From Sphaerimonospora thailandensis (lineage in GTDB: Bacteria > Actinomycetota > Actinomycetes > Streptosporangiales > Streptosporangiaceae), in NCBI RefSeq assembly GCF_016863115.1, contig NZ_BOOG01000022.1, forward strand, positions 55,723 through 119,722: a DNA stretch of 64,000 bases, given 5' to 3'. A model generated the notes under the pieces. The model made no database searches, had not been told where the DNA came from, and was given only the letters and a program-made list of their open reading frames with translations. The position numbers were made by a program, and so were the translations under genes. Shown here in pieces: positions 1 through 8,300 of the stretch; within the stretch, counting starts at the first letter, position 1, and every line of letters begins with the position of its first letter.

Positions 1-1
1 C

Positions 2-1294
2 GGCCCCGGCGGCGCCTGCGTGCTCACCGACTGCGTGCCGTCCAAGACACTGATCGCCACCTCGGTACGCAAGCAGGCGCTGCTCGACGCGTCCTCGGTC
101 GGCGTCCACTTCGACGGCGGCCCGGATGGCGACACCGGCGGCGTCATCGCCGACATGTGCCTGGTGAACAAGCGTGTCAAGGAACTGGCGCAGGCGCAGT
201 CCGCCGACGTCGCGGCGCGGCTGGCCGCCGAGGGCGTGGAGGTGATCCACGCGGCCGGCCGCCTCGTCGACCCCCAGGTGGTGCGTGCGGGCGACCGGAC
301 GATCCGGGCCGACGTCGTCATCGTCGCCACCGGCGCACACCCCCGCGTGCTGCCCGGCGCCGAGCCGGACGGGGAGCGCATCCTGAGCTGGCGGCAGCTG
401 TACGACCTGCAGGAGCTGCCCGAGCACCTGATCGTTGTGGGGTCGGGCGTCACCGGCGCCGAGTTCGCCGGGGCGTACCAGTCGCTCGGCTCCCAGGTGA
501 CGCTGGTCTCCTCCCGGGACCGGATGATGCCGAACGAGGACGCCGACGGCGCCGAGGTGCTGGAGGAGGTCTACCGGCGGCGCGGCATGAACGTCATGGG
601 CCGCTCGCGGGCCGCGGCGGTCAAGCGCACGGCCGACGGCGTCGTGGTCTCGCTGGAGGACGGCCGCACCGCCGAGGGCAGCCACTGCCTGATGACCGTC
701 GGCATGGTGCCCAACACGTCCGGGATCGGACTGGAGGAGAACGGCGTACGGCTCGACCGGAACGGGTTCATCGAGGTCGACAAGGTCTCCCGGACGTCCG
801 CGCCCGGGATCTACGCCGCCGGCGACTGCACGGGTGTGCTGATGCTGGCTTCCGTCGCGGCCATGCAGGGCAGGATCGCGGTCTGGCACGCGCTCGGCGA
901 GGCCGTACAGCCCATCCGGTTGGCCACGGTCGCCGCCAACATCTTCACCGACCCCGAGATCGCCAACGTCGGCGTGTCGCAGCAGCAGATCGAGTCCGGC
1001 GAGATCGCCGCCAACGTGGTCAAGCTGCCCCTGGCGACCAACGCGCGGGCCAAGATGCAGGGGTTCAACGACGGGTTCGTCAAGCTGTTCTGCCGGCCCA
1101 ACACCGGCATCGTGCTCGGCGGCGTCGTGGTGGCCCCCCGGGCGTCGGAGCTGATCCTCGCGGTCTCCGTGGCCGTGCAGCAGCGGCTCACCGTCGACCA
1201 GATCGCGCACACCTTCGCCGTCTACCCGTCGCTGTCGGGCTCCATCACCGAGGCCGCCCGGCGCCTCATGTCACCGCTCACCACCGCCATCTGA
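2..1294 (+). CDS. lpdA: LpdA-type NAD(P)H:quinone oxidoreductase, 5' end cut by the window
   Basis: This is a flavoprotein disulfide reductase family member; the reading frame is open from base 2, so the FAD-binding N-terminus lies outside the window. The visible part starts at the redox-cysteine region (GGACVLTDCVPSKT, a CX4C pair), then has the second Rossmann fold (VVGSGVTGAEFAG), the FAD motif YAAGDCTG and the C-terminal dimerisation domain. In true lipoamide dehydrogenases the C-terminus carries HPTxSE with the catalytic His-Glu pair; here the equivalent reads YPSLSGS, so both are missing. That fits the mycobacterial LpdA (Rv3303c) class, which acts as a quinone reductase rather than on lipoamide. 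It is convergent with the membrane-protein gene that follows. Confidence 0.85.
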   Translation, partial: GPGGACVLTDCVPSKTLIATSVRKQALLDASSVGVHFDGGPDGDTGGVIADMCLVNKRVKELAQAQSADVAARLAAEGVEVIHAAGRLVDPQVVRAGDRTIRADVVIVATGAHPRVLPGAEPDGERILSWRQLYDLQELPEHLIVVGSGVTGAEFAGAYQSLGSQVTLVSSRDRMMPNEDADGAEVLEEVYRRRGMNVMGRSRAAAVKRTADGVVVSLEDGRTAEGSHCLMTVGMVPNTSGIGLEENGVRLDRNGFIEVDKVSRTSAPGIYAAGDCTGVLMLASVAAMQGRIAVWHALGEAVQPIRLATVAANIFTDPEIANVGVSQQQIESGEIAANVVKLPLATNARAKMQGFNDGFVKLFCRPNTGIVLGGVVVAPRASELILAVSVAVQQRLTVDQIAHTFAVYPSLSGSITEAARRLMSPLTTAI

Positions 1295-1360
1295 CGGCTC
1301 GTCCGTCTGCTTGGCCCTGACCTGGGCCAGGGCCTCCTCGGCCGTTCCCGGGCAACGGAG

Positions 1361-1504
1361 ACGCCGTGATCTCGCACCGGGTCAAGTGCAAGATCACGGC
1401 GTTCAAAGGTGCAGGTGACGGGCTATCCGTGCGAATTTGTGCAAGATCACGGATGGTATCCGCCCTGGTGAGCGTGGGTCACTGCGAGAATTCGCAAGAT
1501 CACG
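1361..1504. repeat. Intergenic hairpin and three GCAAGATCACG copies at exact 53-bp spacing
   Basis: GCAAGATCACG occurs at 1388-1398, 1441-1451 and 1494-1504, so the period is exactly 53 bp. The first copy is the right arm of a long inverted repeat (1361-1375 with 1388-1402, 15 bp with one mismatch, 12-nt loop). The second sits in a shorter dyad (ATCCGTG 1425-1431 with CACGGAT 1448-1454). The third lies beside TGCGA-gaat-TCGCA. The stretch lies between two convergent genes and may act as a bidirectional terminator; a REP-like or small mobile repeat is the other reading. Confidence 0.6.
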
Positions 1505-1528
1505 CGGGGGGTTTTGGGGGCGGGGTGG

Positions 1529-2944
1529 TTACCAGTCGCCGCCGCCGAAGTCTCCGCCGCCGAAGTCGCTGCCGCCACCCCAGTCACCGCCGCCGAAGCC
1601 ACCGCCACCGAAGTCGCCACCGCCCCAGTCGCCGCCGCCGGACTCGACGCCCGCGGCGTAGCCGGAGTCGTAGCCCGCGCCGTAACCGCCGTGGCCCCAG
1701 CCGCCGAAGGCGTGGCCGAGCATGGTGCCGACCATCATGCCGGTCAGCAGGTCGCCGCCGAAGCCGCCGTAGTACCCGTAGGCGTACGGCTGGTAGGCCG
1801 GGCCGGCGTCCCAGTACGGCCTGCGCTCACCGTTGACCATGACCTCGCGCATCTGCGGGTCGAAGCCGCGCTCCACCGCCTCGGCGTCCGCCGCGCAGGC
1901 GGGAACGTCGCGGACCGCGCCACCGGGCGGGGCCCATCGTACGTTGCGGACCGACGGGCCGTGCTGCGGGTTGAAGAAGCACGGGGGCAGCCGCTCGGGC
2001 AGCGGCTGGTTGTTCACCCGCGCCTTGACGCAGGCCAGCGCGTAGCGGCCGTCCTCCAGGGTCGAGGTCACCGTGCGCAGTTCGTCGGCACGCTGCACCG
2101 CCGCCAGCTCGTTCTTGGCCCGCTCGTAGGAGTCGAGCGCACGCTGCCAGTCGGTCGTCGTCTCCGCCTGCGGCAGCATCTTCATGTCCAGGTCGAGGGC
2201 GGTGATCTCCTCGCCGAACTTGGTGACGTCCTCCTCGACGGTCTGCTTCACCGCGGCGAGCTCGGCGGCCTCGCGCTCCTCACGCTTGCGCTTCTTACGG
2301 CGCCCGATAATCCACAAACCGGCTCCTCCCACGACCGCGATGCCCAGGATGCCGACGAGGACACCACTACCGCCGCCGCCTCCGCCTACCGTGGTGTCAC
2401 GGTCACGTGCGCCCTTGACATCGCCGTCCTTGACCAGGTTCACCCGGTTGACGAAGTCCTGCATACCGGTGACGAGATCGTTGTTGGCGTTCACGGAGAG
2501 CTTGGCCAGCGTGCCCGCCGCGTTCTTGGGCAGATCATTCGATCCGGCGAACAGGGTGGTCCCGTCGAGCACCGCCACGGTCGCCTTCGACCGGCCGGCC
2601 TTGTCGAGCTCGGTCAGCAGCTGTGGGATATAACTGCTGACCTGGGCGGTGGTCACGGTGCCGTCGGGCAGCGCCGCCACATAGATCGGGGCCTTCGAAT
2701 CCTTGATCGCCTTGCGGACCTCGTCCTGCTGGCTGGACGACAGCGGCGATCCGCTCATCGCATAGAAATGATCCTTGCTGTTCTTCCACGACGCCACGAC
2801 GGTCGCCGGGTCCGGCGCGCTCGCGGCGTACGCCGCGGGGACCGCGGCGATCAGCGTGAACAGGCCCATGAGCAATGCGGTCAGGCCCACGCGTAGCGCC
2901 GCCACGGCACTCCCCGCGTGGCCCAGCGGTTTCTTGATGGTCAC
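1529..2944 (-). CDS. Membrane-anchored extracytoplasmic protein with Gly/Trp/Asp-rich tail
   Basis: A 471-residue protein with a GTG start after a clear AGGAGG-like site. An N-terminal signal segment ends near AAVPAAYA (about residue 40). An extracytoplasmic domain of about 140 residues follows; its repeated beta/alpha pattern around YVAALPDGTV and VAVLDGTTLFAG recalls TPM-type domains. Then come a GGGGGGSG linker and a single membrane helix (GVLVGILGIAVVGGAGLWII) ended by a basic stop-transfer RRKKRKREER. The cytoplasmic part holds a coiled-coil-like helix, a Cys-containing segment, and about 100 residues of Gly/Tyr/Trp-rich sequence ending in GGGDW/GGGDF repeats. Proteins of this layout are common in actinomycetes with no proven function; the TPM assignment is a guess. 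Confidence 0.6.
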   Translation of the reverse strand: MTIKKPLGHAGSAVAALRVGLTALLMGLFTLIAAVPAAYAASAPDPATVVASWKNSKDHFYAMSGSPLSSSQQDEVRKAIKDSKAPIYVAALPDGTVTTAQVSSYIPQLLTELDKAGRSKATVAVLDGTTLFAGSNDLPKNAAGTLAKLSVNANNDLVTGMQDFVNRVNLVKDGDVKGARDRDTTVGGGGGGSGVLVGILGIAVVGGAGLWIIGRRKKRKREEREAAELAAVKQTVEEDVTKFGEEITALDLDMKMLPQAETTTDWQRALDSYERAKNELAAVQRADELRTVTSTLEDGRYALACVKARVNNQPLPERLPPCFFNPQHGPSVRNVRWAPPGGAVRDVPACAADAEAVERGFDPQMREVMVNGERRPYWDAGPAYQPYAYGYYGGFGGDLLTGMMVGTMLGHAFGGWGHGGYGAGYDSGYAAGVESGGGDWGGGDFGGGGFGGGDWGGGSDFGGGDFGGGDW

Positions 2945-3063
2945 GGCTTCTTTAGCCTCCTTCGCCCTTCTGGACGAACGGCGATGTACGAAGGTTCCTC
3001 ATCTGACAACGCTATCCGCTGAAGCATGCCCCGCGTCGGGCCGGTTTCCCGTTCCGTTACGAA

Positions 3064-3090
3064 CGCGCCCCGGGAATCTCCCGGGGCGCG
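3064..3090 (-). terminator. Perfect 12-bp hairpin after accA
   Basis: CGCGCCCCGGGA (3064-3075) pairs perfectly with 3079-3090 across a 3-nt loop. It sits 14 bases beyond the accA stop codon and upstream of the next minus-strand gene. There is no long U-tract, as is usual for actinomycete terminators. Confidence 0.75.
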
Positions 3091-3104
3091 TCTTTCCGGT
3101 TCGC

Positions 3105-4859
3105 TCAGGCGTCCTTGATCTCGCAGATCACGGCGCCGGCGGTCACGGTCTGGCCGACGGAGGCGGCGAGACCGGTGATCGTGCCGGACTTGTGCGCCGT
3201 CAGCGGCTGCTCCATCTTCATCGCCTCGAGCACGACGATCGTGTCCCCGGCGGCGACGGCCTCCCCATCGGCGACGACGACCTTCACGATCGTGCCCTGC
3301 ATGGGGCTGACCAGGGCGTCCCCGCTCGCCGCTGCCGCCTTCCTCGCGCCGCCGTTCGCACCGCCTCGCCTGGGCGCCGCCTTCTTGGTCTCGCTGCGGC
3401 CTGCCGTACCGAGACCGGCGGGCAGCACGACCTCCAGACGCTTGCCGCCGACCTCGACCGTGATGCGCTCACGTCCGGCCGGCTCGTCCGTCTCCGCGAC
3501 CCCCGCGAACGGCGGGATCTCATTGACGAACTCGGTCTCGATCCAGCGGGTGTGCACGGAGAACGGCTCGCCGGCGAAGGCCGGGTCGTCCACCACGGCC
3601 CGATGGAACGGCAGCACGGTCGGCATGCCGTCGATCTCGTACTCGGCGAGCGCCCGGCGCGACCGCTCCAGGGCCTGCTTCCGGGAGGAACCCGTGACGA
3701 TCAGCTTGGCGACGAGCGAGTCGAACGACTGCGGCACGCTCATCCCGGCCTCGTAGCCGGCGTCCAGCCGTACGCCCGGGCCCGAGGGCACCCGCATCGA
3801 GGTGATCTTTCCGGGCGCGGGCAGGAAGTTGCGGCCGGCGTCCTCGGCGTTGACGCGGAACTCGAAGGAGTGGCCGCGCAGCACCGGGTCGTCGTACCCG
3901 AGGGCCTCGCCGTCGGCGATGCGGAACATCTCGCGGACCAGGTCGATCCCGGCGACCTCCTCGGTGACCGGGTGCTCGACCTGCAGCCGGGTGTTGACCT
4001 CAAGGAAGGAGACCGTGCCGTCCTGGCCGACGAGGAACTCGCAGGTGCCGGCGCCGACGTAGCCCGCCTCGCGCAGGATCGCCTTCGACGACGAGTAGAG
4101 CAGCTCCAGCTGCTCCTCGGTCAGGAACGGCGCGGGGGCCTCCTCGACCAGCTTCTGGTGGCGGCGCTGCAGCGAGCAGTCACGGGTGCTGACCACGACG
4201 ACGTTGCCGTGCCGGTCGGCGAGGCACTGCGTCTCGACGTGGCGGGGGCGGTCGAGATAGCGCTCGACGAAGCACTCCCCGCGGCCGAAGGCCGTCACGG
4301 CCTCACGCACGGCCGACTCGTAGAGGTCGGGGATCTCCTCCTTGGTGCGGGCCACCTTCAGTCCCCGGCCGCCGCCGCCGAACGCCGCCTTGATGGCGAT
4401 CGGCAGGCCGTGCTCCTCGGCGAAGGCGATCACCTCGTCGACGCCGGACACCGGGTCGGCCGTGCCCGCCACGAGCGGCGCCCCGACGCGCTGCGCGATG
4501 TGCCTGGCCTGGACCTTGTCGCCCAGCGCGGTGATCGCGGCGGGCGGCGGACCGATCCAGATCAGGCCCGCGTCCTGAACGGCCTGGGCGAAGTCCGCGT
4601 TCTCCGCCAGGAAGCCGTAACCGGGGTGCACGGCGTCGGCCCCCGTCTCCCGGGCGACGGCGAGCAGCTTCTCGATGTCGAGGTAGGTCTCCGCCGGGCT
4701 CTGCCCGCCCAGCGCGTGGGCCTCGTCGGCCACCCGGACGTGGAGCGCCTCCAGATCCTGGTCGGCGTACACCGCGACGCTCTTCAGCCCCGCGTCCGCG
4801 CAGGCGCGGGCGATCCGAACAGCGATCTCACCGCGATTGGCGATCAGGACCTTGTGCAC
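3105..4859 (-). CDS. accA: Acyl-CoA carboxylase alpha subunit (biotin carboxylase plus biotin carrier)
   Basis: It carboxylates its own biotin with bicarbonate and ATP, then passes the carboxyl group to a beta subunit such as the AccD encoded at 25.7-27.3 kb, giving malonyl- or methylmalonyl-CoA. Visible are the family start [15 protein letters not shown], the ATP-grasp glycine loop ([14 protein letters not shown]), the catalytic-domain motif [16 protein letters not shown], and the C-terminal biotinyl domain with the biotinylated lysine in EAMKM. GTG at 4859 gives 584 aa, close to AccA3-type subunits (about 600). It has AAGGGAAG 6-7 nt upstream and begins right at the conserved N-terminus, so I prefer it to the in-frame TTG at 4883. 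An Ala/Lys/Arg-rich hinge precedes the biotinyl domain. BirA at 38.4 kb would biotinylate it. Confidence 0.92.
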   Translation of the reverse strand: MHKVLIANRGEIAVRIARACADAGLKSVAVYADQDLEALHVRVADEAHALGGQSPAETYLDIEKLLAVARETGADAVHPGYGFLAENADFAQAVQDAGLIWIGPPPAAITALGDKVQARHIAQRVGAPLVAGTADPVSGVDEVIAFAEEHGLPIAIKAAFGGGGRGLKVARTKEEIPDLYESAVREAVTAFGRGECFVERYLDRPRHVETQCLADRHGNVVVVSTRDCSLQRRHQKLVEEAPAPFLTEEQLELLYSSSKAILREAGYVGAGTCEFLVGQDGTVSFLEVNTRLQVEHPVTEEVAGIDLVREMFRIADGEALGYDDPVLRGHSFEFRVNAEDAGRNFLPAPGKITSMRVPSGPGVRLDAGYEAGMSVPQSFDSLVAKLIVTGSSRKQALERSRRALAEYEIDGMPTVLPFHRAVVDDPAFAGEPFSVHTRWIETEFVNEIPPFAGVAETDEPAGRERITVEVGGKRLEVVLPAGLGTAGRSETKKAAPRRGGANGGARKAAAASGDALVSPMQGTIVKVVVADGEAVAAGDTIVVLEAMKMEQPLTAHKSGTITGLAASVGQTVTAGAVICEIKDA

Positions 4860-5002
4860 CGGCGTCTTCCCTTCCCTTGACAAGCCTTCCTGGAGTGTAA
4901 GGGGGGCCCTCGCGTCGGAGACGCCCGCCCCCGGTGTCCAGGCTCAACTACCCGAAACCGTACGTTCGGAAGGTAACAGGCAGAGGTAACACGGACGCCG
5001 GG

Positions 5003-5032
5003 TTGAATCGGTATAGCGGCTCGGCATATGGG
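5003..5032 (+). promoter_or_regulatory. Candidate promoter for the WXG100 gene
   Basis: TTGAAT (5003-5008) and TATGGG (5027-5032) are separated by 18 bp, in the 238-bp divergent gap between accA and the WXG100 gene. A 5' leader of about 60 nt would follow, ending with GGGAG at 5085-5089, 8 nt before the ATG. This is a weak match found by eye. Confidence 0.3.
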
Positions 5033-5097
5033 CTTTACAAGATTGACCAGGGGTTTACGGTGAGAGCGGCCCTCTGTCGATTAAGGGAGTGAACTGA

Positions 5098-5370
5098 ATG
5101 AGTAACAGCTTGCTCGGCGGCGACCCCGCGGAGATGCAGAGCATGGCCGCGCAGTTCAACCAGCAGGCGGACCAGGTTCGCACCACGATGGCCAACCTCG
5201 ACCGTGAGGCGGCCAAGGTCGGCACCGCCTGGACCGGGCCCGGCGCGCAGCGCTTCCACGACGCCTGGCAGAGCTACCGGTCGGCCTTCCAGCGGATGTC
5301 CGAGGAGCTCAACGAGGCGTCCCGCGTCATCAACACCTACCGCGGCAACATCGAGTCCGCCACCCGCTGA
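5098..5370 (+). CDS. WXG100 family secreted protein (ESX/type VII substrate)
   Basis: A 90-residue helical-hairpin protein of the EsxA/EsxB superfamily, exported as a dimer by type VII secretion. The defining turn is W-T-G at about residues 42-44, in a run of amphipathic helix on each side. There is no cleavable signal peptide. The length is typical (about 100). The C-terminal YxxxD/E secretion signal of mycobacterial Esx proteins is not clear here; the tail reads YRGNIESATR, which gives Y-x3-E. Its stop is only 17 bp from the stop of the giant FHA/FtsK ATPase on the other strand, so the likely substrate and its motor are convergent neighbours rather than an operon. GGGAG lies 8 nt before the ATG. 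Confidence 0.85.
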   Translation: MSNSLLGGDPAEMQSMAAQFNQQADQVRTTMANLDREAAKVGTAWTGPGAQRFHDAWQSYRSAFQRMSEELNEASRVINTYRGNIESATR

Positions 5371-5386
5371 CGCGTCGGCGCCACGT

Positions 5387-8300
5387 TCACTGAACCGGGA
5401 CCGCGGCCTGGATCGGGGTCGCGGTCCCGGAGATCACCAGCAGGCCTCGCCCGGTCGGGCCGCCGACGGCTCCGCGCGGCAGCCGTACGTTGAACAGGTC
5501 GCCGTCGGCCGGGCTCTGCACCGACAGCAGCAGTCCCGTCCGCGCCTTCCTGGCCTCCGCCACGAAGCCCCGATAGGCGGTCGCCAGATCCCCGGTGGCT
5601 CCCGCGATGAACAGCCCGTGCTCTCCGTCCCGCCCGGTACGGAGGACCTCCTCCAGCGCGAGACCAAGCGGCGAGTCCGGGGAGATCAGCTCCGCGTCGT
5701 CGACGAGCACCACATAGCGCTCCCGATCCTTGACCAGGCTGAGGAGATCCCGTGTCGCATCGCCCTCGGCAACGTCCCTGGCGTTCCCGTCGAGCACGGC
5801 GAGCACGCCGGCCGATCCGGCCAGCTCCCGCAGCGGGCTGCGGCGGGGGGTGACGGCGAGCACGGAGGCGCCCTGCCGAAGCAGTGATATCGCCGCGGTG
5901 ACGAGGCAGGAGGATCTGCCCGATCGGGGCGGACCGGCGATCACCGCGGCCGGTCCCTGGCCGAGCAGATCCACGCCCAGCGGGGCGAGGGAGTCTCCGC
6001 CCGCGCCGAGCAGCGCCCACAGGGGCGACGGCGGTTCGAACGACGGCACGAGGTCCAGGGCCTGCTCGGCCGTGATCCGCATCGGCAGCGCGTCCACGCG
6101 CAGCGGCGGCTCTCCGGCCCAGACCCATCGGCCCCGGCCGCCATCGCCGAGGTCTCCGGCTTCGAGGTCATGGCCGCCGAAGCGGGCGGCGGCGCTGCGG
6201 CCCAGCTCCTGCAGCACCGCCACCTGCGCGGGGCCGGACTGATCGGGGGACAGCAGCGCGATCTGGCTCTCCACCAGGCCGTGCTCCCCGACCGACAGCG
6301 CCCGGCCGGGGGGCATCGAGGTGGGCAGATCCCGCACCGGCAGCCCGGCCAGCCCGTAGTCGGCCGGGTCAGCCAGCCGCAGGACCAGCCGCTCATCGAA
6401 GATCGTGGAAATCTGTCCGATCAGGCCCGACCGGTCGGAGGTGACCACCGCCCGAAGGCCGACGGCCGGCCCCTCACGCAGCAGTTGCATCAGTGCGTCG
6501 AGCAGGCGGCCGTAGTCGTAGTTCTCGAACGCCGCGACGTACCCCTCCCACCGGTCCAGCAGCAGCACCAGCCAGGGCAGCCGTCCGACCTCGTCGCCCG
6601 AAGACCGCGGCGCCCGTCCCCGTGCGGCCGTCCTGGCCTCGGTCAGTGAGGCGTATCCGGCCTCGGCGAGGAGCTGCTGGCGGCGTCCCACCTCGGCGCG
6701 CAGCCGGGTCAGCAGGCGTTCCACCCGGTCGAGCTGGTCGCGGGTGACCACGGCGCCGCAGTGCGGGAGGCCGACGAGGGGCAGCAGCGCCCCCGACCCG
6801 CAGTCGATCGCGTGGATGTGCACGTCCGCCGGCGAGGCCCCCGCCGCGATTGAGCCCGCGAGCGTACGCAGGGCCGTGGATCGCCCGCTGCGCGCCGAGC
6901 CCGCGATCAGCAGGTGCCCCCCGTGCCGCGGATCGAGGACGAGCGGGCGCCTGCCCTGCTGCCACGGCAGGTCCACGAGTCCGAACGGCAGCGGCGGCAC
7001 CTCCTGGGCGTCTGTCCGGTACGGCCCGGCCGGGTCGAGCCGGTGACCCGGAGAGTCCCCGTCGGCCCGGCCGGTGACTGACAGCGTGACCAGCTCCGGC
7101 AGGGGCGGCAGCCAGGGGCTGGGCTGGCCGGGGACGCCCCGCCCGGCCTCCCCGATCGCGTCCACCAGCAGGGCGAGGTCGGAGTCGTCCCCGGACTCGA
7201 CCGCCGGGACGGAGACCGGACGGCCGAGCGCCGGCCAGGCCAGCTCCATCACCCGCAGGCTCTCCCCGCCCTGCCCGGCGCCGTCCCCGGACGCGGGGGC
7301 CCTCCGGGGGCTACGCCCGCCGATCCTGGCGGTCTGCACCGCCACCGCCGGGCCCGCCCCCGACCTGACGTAGCAGCGGCCCGGCGTGGACCGCGAGATG
7401 TGCGCCGCGTCCGGCGAGTCGATCACGTCGGCCGACTCGCGGACGTCGGTCACCCGCAGCGCGATCCGCAGCGAGGTGTTGGCCTGGATGTCGGCGGTCA
7501 CCACGCCGCCCGGCCGCTGGGTGGCGAGGATGAGGTGGATGCCGAGCGAGCGGCCGCGCCGGGCGATGTCCACCAGGCCCTCGACGAAATCGGGCAGCTC
7601 CGTCACCAGCGCGGCGAACTCGTCGATGATCAGCACCAGCCGGGGCATCGACGGCCGTTCCCCTTCCTGCTGCCGGACGTGGCCGCCCGCCGTGCCGAAG
7701 AGGCCTCCGGCGGGGGCCTGCCGTACGCCTCCGGAGCCCAGCACCCAGGTGGCGCCGCGTGATCGCAGCCGCTGGTACTCCTCGATGTCCTTCGCGCCCG
7801 CCTCCAGAAGCAGGCGCTCCCGCCTGCGGATCTCGGCGGCCAGCGATGACAGCGCCCGCTGCGTCAGGTGACCGTCGAGGTCGCTCACCATGCCGACCGT
7901 GTGCGGGAGCCGTACGCACTCCTTGAAGGCCGCCCCACCCTTGTAGTCGATGAGCACGAACGTCATCTCGTCCGGCCGGTTGACGACGGCCAGCGAGGAG
8001 ATCAGCGTCTGGAGCAGCTCCGACTTGCCCGCGCCGGTGGTGCCGGCGATGAGCGCGTGCGGGCCGTCCCGGCTCAGGTCCACCTCGAACGGCCCATCGG
8101 GACCGACGCCGATGACGGCCCGGGTCGACCGGCCCCACCGCTTGGCGATGTGGTCGGGCTCGCACGCGTCCGGGCCGAGCAGGTCGAGCAGGCGGGCAGA
8201 ACCGGGTACGGCCGAGGCGGCGTCCTCGCGGCTCACGTCGCGCAGCGCGGCGAGCGCCCGGCTCAGGCGGTCGGCCCACGAGATCGAGACCTGGTCCGCG

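Noticed and set aside
1361..1504. CRISPR array
   Set aside because: Only an 11-bp word repeats, it is part of hairpins, and no cas genes are present.
1514..2896. Long plus-strand open frame opposite the Gly-rich membrane protein
   Set aside because: It is a GC-driven shadow; the minus strand has a signal peptide, membrane helix and ribosome-binding site.
2775..4880. 701-codon plus-strand frame opposite accA
   Set aside because: It is antisense to a textbook biotin carboxylase; its translation has no fold and is rich in Arg/Gly/Leu.
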